NCBI RefSeq assembly: GCF_016446285.1
Contig: NZ_CP054140.1
Coordinates: forward strand, 1,965,501 to 2,029,500
Direction of reading: 5' to 3'
DNA length: 64,000 nt
Source of the DNA: Desulfobulbus oligotrophicus
GTDB lineage: Bacteria > Desulfobacterota > Desulfobulbia > Desulfobulbales > Desulfobulbaceae
Position numbers and translations under genes: made by a program. This document shows, in pieces, positions 26,732-35,095 of this stretch. How positions within the stretch are numbered: the stretch's first letter is position 1; every line of letters begins with the position of its first letter. The notes under the pieces were generated by a model. The model had not been told where the DNA came from, made no database searches, and saw only the letters and a list, made by a program, of their open reading frames with translations.

Positions 26732-27982
26732 GTGGTTACGCTCTCTGCGTTTGGTGAAAAGTTATCGTCCGGTTCCGGCATTCTCTCGTTAATGGATGAT
26801 CTCGGCAATGCCCTGGCCCGGGGGGATACGATTATGATGGGTGGTGGCAACCCGGGCACCATTCCCCTGATCCAGGAACGGATGGCACAGCGATTACAGG
26901 GATTGACTGAGGATGCGACAGCATTGCGGCGGTTGCTCGGCGTGTATGATCCCCCTAAAGGCAACAGAGAGTTCTGTCAGGTTCTGGCAGACCTGTTGAG
27001 GCGGGAATACGGATGGGACGTGCATGAGGAGAACATCTGTCTGACCAACGGCAGCCAGTCTGCTTTTTTCCTGCTGTTTAATCTGTTGGCCGGAACAACA
27101 TCAGAGGGACACAAACGTAAGATCCTGCTGCCCATGGCACCGGAGTATATCGGCTATGCCGATCTGGGCCTGGTGGAGGATTTCTTTGTGAGCGTGCGAC
27201 CGCGTATCGAAATGATTGATGAGCATTTCTTTAAGTATCGGGTTGATTTCGATAAGATCGCCATCACCGATGAGATCGGTGCAATCTGTGTGTCTCGCCC
27301 CACCAACCCCACAGGTAATGTGCTCACGGACGAGGAGGTCATAAAGCTTGCTCGTCTGGCCAGAGAGCACGGTATCCCCTTTATCATTGATTCGGCCTAT
27401 GGCCTCCCGTTTCCGGCCATGGTGTACACCGATGCCACCCCGATCTGGCAGGAGGGAGTTGTCTTGTGCATGTCCCTTTCAAAGTTCGGTCTGCCGGCGG
27501 TGCGCACCGGTATCATCATCGCTGATCGCAAGCTGGTGCATCTGGTGGCAGGGGCAAATGCCGTGGTGAACCTGGCAACCAGCAGCTTCGGGGCAATGTT
27601 GACAGCCGACATCGTCCGCTCAGGTGAAATTATTCAGCTGAGCCAGGAAGTGATTCGCCCGTTTTATAAAGATAAGATGGAACAGACCTTGGCCTGGATT
27701 CACGAGCGGCTTGCCGGGTTACAGTATAAGATACACGTTCCTGAAGGTGCAATGTTCCTCTGGCTCTGGTTGCCTGGTCTGCCGATTTCTGCACGCGAGT
27801 TGTACCAGCGTCTCAAGGCAAGGGGCGTGATTGTGGTTTCCGGTGATTATTTTTTCCCCGGACTGCCTGTGGGTTGGCAACATACGAAAGAGTGTCTGCG
27901 TCTTACCTATTCACAGGATGCGTCGGATATAGAGCGCGGCATAGCTCTGATAGCTGAAGAGCTGCATGCCCTGTCAGCCTGA
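26732..27982 (+). CDS. avtA: Valine-pyruvate aminotransferase
   Basis: PLP-dependent class I/II aminotransferase exchanging amino groups between valine or alanine and their 2-oxoacids, 416 residues against 417 in Escherichia coli. The N-terminus (AFGEKLSSGSGILSLMDDLG) and MGGGNPGTIP are AvtA-like; PLP Lys251 is in SLSKFGLPAVRTG. The GTG at 26732 is favoured because GGAGAT lies 5 bases upstream and the length then matches the family; an ATG at 26678 adds unrelated Cys-rich residues. Confidence 0.9.
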   Translation: MVTLSAFGEKLSSGSGILSLMDDLGNALARGDTIMMGGGNPGTIPLIQERMAQRLQGLTEDATALRRLLGVYDPPKGNREFCQVLADLLRREYGWDVHEENICLTNGSQSAFFLLFNLLAGTTSEGHKRKILLPMAPEYIGYADLGLVEDFFVSVRPRIEMIDEHFFKYRVDFDKIAITDEIGAICVSRPTNPTGNVLTDEEVIKLARLAREHGIPFIIDSAYGLPFPAMVYTDATPIWQEGVVLCMSLSKFGLPAVRTGIIIADRKLVHLVAGANAVVNLATSSFGAMLTADIVRSGEIIQLSQEVIRPFYKDKMEQTLAWIHERLAGLQYKIHVPEGAMFLWLWLPGLPISARELYQRLKARGVIVVSGDYFFPGLPVGWQHTKECLRLTYSQDASDIERGIALIAEELHALSA

Positions 27983-28086
27983 TTGTCTGTACTCTGTACA
28001 GAAGTTGTTTCAGTTGTCTGTGGAAGTTTGGCTTTAATGTGGAAGTTATCGGGTTTTGATGAGTGATCAGGAAAAGGGAGTGAACA

Positions 28087-28566
28087 ATGCTGTGGCAATA
28101 TCAGACTATTCTTTTTGAGTTAACAAAGGATGGCTTGCTTGGTGATAAGTATGTTGATGATGAGGAGATCGAAAAGGCACTGAACCAGCTGGGCAGCCAG
28201 GGCTGGGAGCTGGTGAGCGTGACCCTTCTGAAGGACGGGGTGCTGGTCTTTCTGAAAAGACCCGTCCGGCAGGAGCAGGTTGTTGAACAACCCGCTGTCA
28301 GCAGCATGTCGAACGCAGAACAGGCTGTGACGATGGTGCGCTCGCGGGTTATGACGGAACCGGCACCGGAACCGGTGGTCGTACCGGAAGTGGTCAAAGT
28401 GGAGTCGGTCAGGGTACCGGAACCCGTTTATGTGCCGCCGCAGCATGAGCAGCCCCGTGAGCCGGTTGTTCGCTCATCCTCAGCAGGACCCATGCCGCAT
28501 GTTTTCGAAAAGAGCACAACAGTGGATGACGAGTCTGATGGAATTGGTAACATCAGGATCAGGTAA
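28087..28566 (+). CDS. DUF4177 protein with Pro/Val/Glu-rich tail
   Basis: A 159-residue protein. Residues 1-60 fit DUF4177 (MLWQYQTILFEL ... LNQLGSQGWELVSVTLL), a short two-strand fold of unknown role. Residues 65-159 are low-complexity, rich in Pro, Val and Glu, and probably unstructured. GGAGTG sits just before the ATG. It lies 82 bases upstream of the permease pair, perhaps in the same transcript. Confidence 0.75.
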   Translation: MLWQYQTILFELTKDGLLGDKYVDDEEIEKALNQLGSQGWELVSVTLLKDGVLVFLKRPVRQEQVVEQPAVSSMSNAEQAVTMVRSRVMTEPAPEPVVVPEVVKVESVRVPEPVYVPPQHEQPREPVVRSSSAGPMPHVFEKSTTVDDESDGIGNIRIR

Positions 28567-28648
28567 GCCGGGGACAGTTGACCTGCAGCGCGAATCCGGA
28601 TTGTTCAGGCTGCCTGCGTACGTGCAGTAATTGTAAAAGGAGCGGCGG

Positions 28649-29695
28649 ATGGCCTGGTATATCGGTAAACGGATCCTGTTGATGATTCCGACTCTCTTTG
28701 GGATCATGCTCATCACCTTTACTGTCACTCAGTTTGTCCCCGGCGGACCTGTGGAACGACTGATGGCTGAGCTGAGCGGGTACGGCAGCGGTGGGGAGAC
28801 CGCCGCCGGCAGCGGTCTGTACCAGGGGAACAGGGGACTGGACCAGGAAAGGGTTGAACAGCTGAAAAAGATCTATGGTTTTGATCAGCCACCCCTGACG
28901 AGATTTTTTTCCATGATCCGTCAGTATCTGGTCTTTGATTTCGGCCAATCGTATTACCACCATATGAGTGTTGCCCAGCTGGTGATCTCTAAGTTACCGG
29001 TTTCAATGTCACTGGGCCTGTGGAGTTTTATGATTGTGTACTCCGTCTGTATTCCCCTCGGGATCAGCAAGGCGGTGAGGGATGGTTCGACTTTTGATGT
29101 GTTGACCAGCACATTTATTCTGATCGGTTATGCTATTCCGGGTTTTGTTTTAGGTATCCTGCTGATTGTCCTCTTCGGTGGTGGCAGCTTTTGGAATATT
29201 TTTCCTTTGCGCGGTCTGGTTTCAGACAACTGGTCCGAGTTGAGTCTTGTTGGAAAAGTGCTTGATTACCTCTGGCATATGGTGTTGCCGATTATTGCCT
29301 CCACAGTGGGCAGTTTAGCGGTAATGACACTGCTGACCAAGAACTCCTTTCTGGAGGAGATTCGTAAACAGTATGTGATAACGGCCAGGGCAAAGGGGCT
29401 GGAGGAGGGGCAGGTCCTGTATAAACATGTGTTCCGCAATGCCATCATTCCGATCATCACCGGTTTTCCGGGCAGTTTCATCACTGCTTTTTTCACCGGC
29501 AGCCTGTTGATTGAAACCATCTTCTCGCTTGATGGTATGGGCCTGCTGGCGTACCAGTCGGTCATGAACCGGGACTATCCGGTTGTCTTGGGTACACTGT
29601 ACTTCTTCACCATCATCGGTCTTTTTTCCCGATTGCTTTCCGACCTGTCGTATGTACTGGTTGATCCGCGTATCAGTTTTGAGGGCAGGCAGTAG
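28649..29695 (+). CDS. yejB: Peptide ABC transporter permease, YejB-like
   Basis: Inner-membrane permease of 348 residues with an N-terminal span, a periplasmic loop and the BPD-transport domain. The EAA loop facing the ATPase reads ARAKGLEEGQVLYKHVFRNAIIPI. The N-terminus (YIGKRILLMIPTLFGIMLITFTV), the early loop and ETIFSLDGMGLL resemble YejB of peptide/microcin C importers. It pairs with the following gene, 13 bases away. Confidence 0.85.
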   Translation: MAWYIGKRILLMIPTLFGIMLITFTVTQFVPGGPVERLMAELSGYGSGGETAAGSGLYQGNRGLDQERVEQLKKIYGFDQPPLTRFFSMIRQYLVFDFGQSYYHHMSVAQLVISKLPVSMSLGLWSFMIVYSVCIPLGISKAVRDGSTFDVLTSTFILIGYAIPGFVLGILLIVLFGGGSFWNIFPLRGLVSDNWSELSLVGKVLDYLWHMVLPIIASTVGSLAVMTLLTKNSFLEEIRKQYVITARAKGLEEGQVLYKHVFRNAIIPIITGFPGSFITAFFTGSLLIETIFSLDGMGLLAYQSVMNRDYPVVLGTLYFFTIIGLFSRLLSDLSYVLVDPRISFEGRQ

Positions 29696-29708
29696 GTACC
29701 TGACAGAG

Positions 29709-30746
29709 ATGGAGATGGAAAGAAAAACGAAAAGGATCAGCGTTACCCGCAAACGATGGATTCGGTTTAAGAAAAACCGTCGCGGTCTTGTCGCTCTTGT
29801 CGTGTTTGTCACTTTGTTTGGTGTCAGCCTGTTTGCCGAAGTGCTGAGCAATGACAAGCCGCTGCTTGTCCACTACAACGGACAGTACTACTATCCGTTC
29901 TGGCAATCCTATCCGGAGACAACGTTTGGCGGCGACTTTGCAACAGAAACTGACTATCGGGATCCTTTTATTCATGACCAGCTGACCAGAGACGGTAATT
30001 TTGTCATCTTTCCTCCCAATCCGCACAGCTTTAACTCAATTAATCAATCCCTGGATCGTCCGACTCCGGCTCCACCCAGTGCAGACAACTACCTCGGTAC
30101 CGATGATCGTGGTCGGGATGTGCTGGCCCGCCTGGTGTACGGATTTCGCATCAGCGTCCTCTTCGGTGTGACCCTGACCGCACTGGGTATGCTGCTGGGT
30201 ATTGTTGCCGGTGCTGTGCAGGGATTTTTCGGCGGTCGGGTTGACCTGTTCTGCCAGCGCTTTATCGAGCTCTGGGGATCCATGCCCGAACTGTATCTGC
30301 TGATTATCTTTGCTTCCATCTTTGAGCCCAGCATACTGCTGTTGCTTGTTCTGCTTTCCATGTTCGGGTGGATGGGATTGTCCGACTACGTCCGGGCGGA
30401 ATTTCTGAAGGGCCGGAACATGGAGTACGTGAAGGCAGCCAAAGCGTTAGGTGTGAACAACTTCACGATCATGACCAGACACCTGTTGCCAAACAGTATG
30501 ACTCCGGTGATCACATTTCTCCCGTTTCGAATGTCCGGAGCGATCCTTGCCCTCACCAGCCTTGATTTCCTCGGGCTTGGTGTACCGCCTTCAACTCCCA
30601 GTCTGGGCGAATTGCTGGCCCAGGGGAAGGCCAATATCGATGCCTGGTGGCTGTCGTTGTCGACGTTTGTGGTGTTGGTCGGGACACTGGTGCTGCTGAT
30701 CTTTATCGGTGAAGCCCTGCGGGAAGCATTTGATCCGCGCAAATAA
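29709..30746 (+). CDS. yejE: Peptide ABC transporter permease, YejE-like
   Basis: Second permease, about 345 residues. It has one N-terminal span, a long periplasmic loop (YPFWQSYPETTFGGDFATET) typical of YejE, then LGTDDRGRDVLARLVYGFRIS and the EAA loop KAAKALGVNNFTIMTRHLLPN. ATGs at 29709 and 29715 are both possible. No substrate-binding (yejA) or ATPase (yejF) gene adjoins; a terminator follows at once, so those parts must be encoded elsewhere. Confidence 0.87.
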   Translation: MEMERKTKRISVTRKRWIRFKKNRRGLVALVVFVTLFGVSLFAEVLSNDKPLLVHYNGQYYYPFWQSYPETTFGGDFATETDYRDPFIHDQLTRDGNFVIFPPNPHSFNSINQSLDRPTPAPPSADNYLGTDDRGRDVLARLVYGFRISVLFGVTLTALGMLLGIVAGAVQGFFGGRVDLFCQRFIELWGSMPELYLLIIFASIFEPSILLLLVLLSMFGWMGLSDYVRAEFLKGRNMEYVKAAKALGVNNFTIMTRHLLPNSMTPVITFLPFRMSGAILALTSLDFLGLGVPPSTPSLGELLAQGKANIDAWWLSLSTFVVLVGTLVLLIFIGEALREAFDPRK

Positions 30747-30779
30747 AAAAGGGGCACGAACAGATGTTCGGCCCCTTTG
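30745..30779. terminator. Bidirectional terminator between convergent operons
   Basis: AAAAAAGGGGC at 30745-30755 pairs with GCCCCTTT at 30771-30778, with an inner GAAC/GTTC step. The flanking A- and T-runs let it serve both yejE (+) and the acidic repeat protein gene (-). Confidence 0.85.
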
Positions 30780-30799
30780 CAGACAGGTGTGCGGAAACA

Positions 30800-33403
30800 T
30801 TACTTGTGGTGGAGCACATCGTGGCGGAGCTGCGCCAACTCATTGCGGATATGCGAACGAAGGTCGGCCAGTTCAAAGTAGAGCTCTTTTGCGGTGTAGG
30901 TGAACTCCGGATCGTTTTCCTCTTCAGCAACGCCCGGTACAGTCGGTAAAACCGAGCTTGCCTGGAGTAACCAGCCCGTGAAACGGCCGACCGTTGCCGA
31001 CAGGTCACCAGCCTTACCGGTACCGGCAAGCAGCTGTTCGTATACGTGGTTTATGAGTTTTTCCGTGGCTGCCCCATCTCTGCCGGGCAGTCTTGTTAAA
31101 AGTGTCAGAACTGTTTCGAGTATCTGCAGAAGAGGCAGTTGATCACCTGTCAGCTCAGCCTGTTTTAAGGTACTGATCCCGGCAAGGGCGTCTGCCAGAT
31201 TTTGCCGTGAAGGTGTGCGCACAACCGCAGGCAGGAGGGCTCCCAGGGTGGCAAGCTGTACCTCGGCAATATCCGCGGTTGTTGCTTGGAGCTGATGCTC
31301 AATGGTGGCTTCCAGCGTTTTGGTCAGTGCATCGACGGTGGTATCATCAGCAGGCACTGTGACCGGTCCCTGCGGTTCGTTGAAAAAGTCGTCCAGTGCC
31401 TGTTCGAGCTCATTATCCGTCCCGTCTGCCGCCTGCTGCTGCAACTGCTCACCTGCTGCCATCATCGCCGCAGTTGCATCTGTTTCCAGGCGCTGATCCT
31501 GGTCATTCAGATCCAGCGCCAATGCCTCATCCAGTGTGTCGGCTGCCGTTTCAAAGGAATCCGACAGGTCTGAGGCAACCTCACCGTCGTTGCCAAAAAA
31601 GAAATCCAGTTTTTCCTCGATACCCTTTAATGGGGAGGATGCAAGGGCGGCGATCTCCGTTTCTTCAGAAAACCCCTGCTCCTCATCCGTGCCGGCCAGC
31701 GCCGGTGGGATGTCGGTGTCAACATCCAACAATCCATTCTGCTGACGATTTTCGTTCTCTTCACCTGTTGAAGTTGAGGTCAGTGCCGGTTCCGCAGTGC
31801 TATCGGTAAAAAATTTATCGAGCTCGTTTTGAATGTCAAAGAGCCCCTGATCTTCTTCTGCCGTGAGGTCAGCGTGGAGTGCTGCCGGAGCATCAGCGAC
31901 ATCAGCATCATGCAGGGCCGATTCAATAGGTTTGAAGGTATCGCTCAACGCGGCTATTGGTTCGTTACCGGCCGGAGCAAAGGAGAGGCTGTCCCCGGTT
32001 GCTTCTGTTGCCGGTGAGGTGACCGGTGGCTCATCGGTATCTTTGAAAAGAAGATCAAGCTCTGCTGCAAGGTCATCTTGGCCGGGGAGTGCAAACGTCT
32101 CTTCCTCTGCAGTAAAGGCAGAGGTCTCATCAACATCGGTGAGTGCCGGTGTCAGACCGCGTCTGGAGCTTAAATGGGACTCTATGAAGTCATCGGCCAG
32201 TTCGTCGTCAACCGGTTGAATGGCATCGGGTGGAAGAATCTCGTCAGGATACTGTACATCCGCCGACTCCATAGCCGGCATGGCCGGCATGGCATCCATC
32301 TCGAAAAACATGTCAATCTCTGCTTCAAGATGCTCGGTTGCCACATCTGTATCGTCGGTTGCAGCCGTTATATCGTCCTGGGCCGTTTCCGTGATCTGCT
32401 CTGTTGTCGAAGGCTCTGTAAAAGAGAGTGATACCGTTTGCCGGGTATCCTTAGGGGAGACATCGCTCAGTTCATCAACCACCGCACTGATAAGCTGTTC
32501 ATCCACCGGCGCACTGGCCTGCGTGGTGATAGCCATCTTGAGATTGTTGAGGCGGTTGATCTGGTCAACAAGAATTTCCTCCACTGTCTCCCGGCTGATG
32601 GGAGGATCCTGCTTGTGCAGGATGGTTTTGAGACCTTCACTGAATGAATGGAGCAGGACAAACGACTCCGGATGCGCATCAATGCGTTCTTCCGCGATGT
32701 AGTCGCTTAAGGCCTGCAGGCCCTGAATCAGGACCATGGCGGATTTGTTTTCAGCAACAGCCTGCTGCAGATCAGTGACAGCACGGCTGAACTGGCGCAG
32801 ACTCTCATCCGTCACCTCCCAGTCAAGGCTGAGGATGGCGGCGATGAGCTGTTTGGTTAAATCTCCATCTGCAGCAGACCCGGTGCCGGTGGGAACAGAA
32901 GGTTCAATCTGGGGTGGAGGTTCCGTTACCGACGGGGTTTCACTCTGTTTGATCTGGTACTGCAGAATTCTGAACTTTCTGACATCACCTTTGAGCAGTT
33001 GGGTGATCTGGTCACCTGTAATCTGATCAGAAGAGATTATTTTCTCAAAATTGTAGAAGAACGTCAGGAGGAGTTTTATGGAGTTCGGATGAGCGTATGC
33101 TCCTTTTGTCCGGATGTAGTTGCCGATTTTTTCCAATCCCTGCAGATACGTTTCAGCAACTTTATCGTCCTGCCACGTTGTTTGCAGATTCTGTAGCTCA
33201 TCTGCAAGTTCTTGCAGGATCTCATCATTGATTTCCCAGTCAAGTGAGAGAATAATTGATTTAAGTCGCGTTAATGGCGAAGATTCTTCACTGGTGAATT
33301 CGAAGAGATCGACATCTTCTGTATCAAATGATTCATCTGCAAATAGTGTCAGATCTTCAAAATCATCGATTGAGGAAACTTGGTCGCGCTGCAATTTTTT
33401 CAT
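30800..33403 (-). CDS. Large acidic repeat protein, last gene of the MglB/MglA-like unit
   Basis: An 867-residue, strongly acidic protein; family not recognised. Residues 45-150 and 181-292 are two copies of a helical repeat sharing LSLDWE at 52-57 and 191-196, each followed by an AHPxS element (104-108 and 243-247). Residues 300-680 look disordered but hold five copies of an E-x-x-(L/I)-D-x-(L/F)-F element at 363, 449, 528, 599 and 670. The C-terminal 170 residues are helical, ending ELYFELADLRSHIRNELAQL, a likely coiled coil. No signal peptide or membrane span. Its place after an MglA-like GTPase and a roadblock protein suggests a scaffold or effector for them; that is inference. Confidence 0.7.
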   Translation of the reverse strand: MKKLQRDQVSSIDDFEDLTLFADESFDTEDVDLFEFTSEESSPLTRLKSIILSLDWEINDEILQELADELQNLQTTWQDDKVAETYLQGLEKIGNYIRTKGAYAHPNSIKLLLTFFYNFEKIISSDQITGDQITQLLKGDVRKFRILQYQIKQSETPSVTEPPPQIEPSVPTGTGSAADGDLTKQLIAAILSLDWEVTDESLRQFSRAVTDLQQAVAENKSAMVLIQGLQALSDYIAEERIDAHPESFVLLHSFSEGLKTILHKQDPPISRETVEEILVDQINRLNNLKMAITTQASAPVDEQLISAVVDELSDVSPKDTRQTVSLSFTEPSTTEQITETAQDDITAATDDTDVATEHLEAEIDMFFEMDAMPAMPAMESADVQYPDEILPPDAIQPVDDELADDFIESHLSSRRGLTPALTDVDETSAFTAEEETFALPGQDDLAAELDLLFKDTDEPPVTSPATEATGDSLSFAPAGNEPIAALSDTFKPIESALHDADVADAPAALHADLTAEEDQGLFDIQNELDKFFTDSTAEPALTSTSTGEENENRQQNGLLDVDTDIPPALAGTDEEQGFSEETEIAALASSPLKGIEEKLDFFFGNDGEVASDLSDSFETAADTLDEALALDLNDQDQRLETDATAAMMAAGEQLQQQAADGTDNELEQALDDFFNEPQGPVTVPADDTTVDALTKTLEATIEHQLQATTADIAEVQLATLGALLPAVVRTPSRQNLADALAGISTLKQAELTGDQLPLLQILETVLTLLTRLPGRDGAATEKLINHVYEQLLAGTGKAGDLSATVGRFTGWLLQASSVLPTVPGVAEEENDPEFTYTAKELYFELADLRSHIRNELAQLRHDVLHHK

Positions 33404-33440
33404 AAACCGACTCTAGTGTTAGCTTTACGGCTCATCTTCA

Positions 33441-34046
33441 CTACATGAGTTTTCGTTGAAGGGAAATGACCGTGGATGAAATTATTTTTTTGAGTGTTTC
33501 TGGTACATTAAACCCTGTCAAGGCACTGGCTTCAAAGGTTGGCACCTTCAGTTTACTGTTCAGATCCTTCTCCAGGATCGAGATCGGCAAAATGGGTATT
33601 CCCTGATTTCTGAGGTCGACCTTATTGTATTGGAGGACCAGCGGTATTTTAAAAATCGATTCATTGTAGCTCATCAGGTTTTCGTGGAGCTGATTAAGAG
33701 AACGGATGTTTTTTTCACGCATCTGTTCCTGCGCATCAGCCACAAAGACAATACCGTCCACGCCTTTGAGGACGAGTTTCCTGGTTGCATTGTACTTAAC
33801 CTGTCCCGGGACGGTATACAGCTGGATCTTCAGGTCATATCCTTTGATCTGACCCATGTTAAACGGCAGAAAATCAAAAAACAGCGTACGATCACCGTGG
33901 GTCTTCAGACTGACCATTTCCGATTGGATCTGTTTGGAAAATTTCCTGTTGATGTATTCAAGGTTAGTGGTTTTACCGCCACGGCCAGGACCGTAGTACA
34001 CAATCTTTACCTGAACAATCTTTTCTCTGAGGTTGATAAAACTCAC
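33441..34046 (-). CDS. MglA-like small GTPase
   Basis: A 201-residue Ras-like GTPase of the MglA family. The P-loop is YYGPGRGGKTTNLEYI near residue 18, the switch II equivalent is LYTVPGQVKY, and the guanine specificity motif is YNKVDLRN. MglA sets cell polarity in gliding bacteria and works with a roadblock GTPase-activating partner, here encoded just upstream. Its position at the end of a flagellar locus suggests a role in motility or pole organisation. Confidence 0.88.
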   Translation of the reverse strand: MSFINLREKIVQVKIVYYGPGRGGKTTNLEYINRKFSKQIQSEMVSLKTHGDRTLFFDFLPFNMGQIKGYDLKIQLYTVPGQVKYNATRKLVLKGVDGIVFVADAQEQMREKNIRSLNQLHENLMSYNESIFKIPLVLQYNKVDLRNQGIPILPISILEKDLNSKLKVPTFEASALTGFNVPETLKKIISSTVISLQRKLM

Positions 34047-34125
34047 ATCATACTCCTGAGGTCTCTGGCTCGTTGTCGGAGAGTACTGCCGTCACGCCGG
34101 CTGCTCCGGACCTTTGTTTCGTCAA

Positions 34126-34524
34126 TCAGCTTCGGGTCCAGATTTTTTTGATACGCTCAATGGTTTCCACGACATTGAGCCTGAGAAAACCAAGCGAGAT
34201 ACTCTTGCCGAACATGGTGATCAGAAGCAGTTCGTCATCAATCTTAGAGAAGTGGATGTTACATTCCGCACCCTTATGAAACAGCAGTGAAAATTCCTGT
34301 TCACCGACCAGCTTTGCCATGGCATCCACTGTGGCAAAGTTGCCTGCTGCCAGGGCGGCGAAAGAGTAGACATCATACTTTGATGTGCCGTTATCTTTAG
34401 CAGTGATGATATTGCCGGCCATATCAATAATGATGACACAGTCGACACCTATCTGTATGAGCTTTTCAGTCAGGATCTCATCGATTTTCTCTAGTTGTTC
34501 CTGGCTAACAACTCCATAGTTCAT
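34126..34524 (-). CDS. Roadblock/LC7 (MglB-like) protein
   Basis: A 132-residue roadblock/LC7 domain protein (DCVIIIDMAGNIITA, FAALAAGNFATVDAMAKL, LLFHKGAECNIHF). MglB proteins of this fold stimulate the GTPase activity of MglA. It is the first gene of the three-gene unit with the GTPase and the acidic protein. The ATG at 34524 opens MNYGVVSQEQLEKI. Confidence 0.85.
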   Translation of the reverse strand: MNYGVVSQEQLEKIDEILTEKLIQIGVDCVIIIDMAGNIITAKDNGTSKYDVYSFAALAAGNFATVDAMAKLVGEQEFSLLFHKGAECNIHFSKIDDELLLITMFGKSISLGFLRLNVVETIERIKKIWTRS

Positions 34525-34767
34525 ATGCGACCTCGTACACGTTCAGATAAGTTGGTATGGAGAAAAGGTTTTCAATCGATTTTAAATACAGTGTAAAAAA
34601 TACTGGAAGTGAAAATAAAAAGATGAATTTTATCAATAAGATCAAAGTTTCACTTAGTAGATACCAAAAGTATACGTCAGAAAGAAATTTATATGAAGAG
34701 GTTTTTACGCACAGATATTGTTTTTTAATTTGTTTTTAAAACAAGGAGATGTCGCCTCTTGCTCTCT
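34525..34767 (-). promoter_or_regulatory. AT-rich intergenic region before the MglB-like gene
   Basis: About 240 bases markedly richer in A/T than the neighbours, between the FlhB-like gene and the roadblock gene. A 60-codon frame in it looks spurious. It probably carries the promoter of the three-gene unit, but I see no clear -35/-10, sigma-28 or sigma-54 pair. Confidence 0.35.
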
Positions 34768-35079
34768 TTATTCGCCACGCGTGCGCATCCCCTGTTCTTT
34801 ACTCATCTTATAGCGGTTGTTCACGGTGTACACAAAGGCAAGGACCTCTGCTATGGTCTGATACAACTCAAGGGGAATTTCCCGGCCCACCGGTATTTTT
34901 GCCAACAGCTCAACCAGATCATGATCCTGTTTAATATGCACCCCTGCGGCTGCAGCAGCGGCAATGATCTTTTCGGCGACCAGGTTGGAACCACTGGCAA
35001 CAACCTGGGGAGCTGCGGATTTTTCCGGGTTGTAGAGGAGGGCGACGGCCTGTTTTCTGGCGGGTTTTTCTGCAGTCAT
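34768..35079 (-). CDS. Stand-alone FlhB C-terminal-domain protein
   Basis: A 103-residue protein matching only the cytoplasmic C-terminal domain of FlhB/YscU (AVALLYNPEKSAAPQVVASG, LVAEKIIAAAAAAGVHI, LVELLAKIPVGREIPLELYQTIAEVLAFVY). The autocleavage motif NPTH of real FlhB is NPEK here, so self-cleavage is unlikely. Such orphan domains (YlqH/FhlB type) often sit beside fliK. The start is the ATG at 35079, 17 bases after the FliK-like stop. Confidence 0.8.
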   Translation of the reverse strand: MTAEKPARKQAVALLYNPEKSAAPQVVASGSNLVAEKIIAAAAAAGVHIKQDHDLVELLAKIPVGREIPLELYQTIAEVLAFVYTVNNRYKMSKEQGMRTRGE

Positions 35080-35095
35080 TTTTTTAATCTGTCTG

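Noticed and set aside
34557-34739. A 60-codon frame in the AT-rich gap
   Set aside because: It has Lys/Asn/Phe-rich composition unlike the neighbours, lies opposite to the local transcription, and overlaps the probable promoter region.
34525-34767. AT-rich patch as a genomic-island edge
   Set aside because: Genes on both sides belong to the same motility context, and no repeats, tRNA, integrase or transposase are present.
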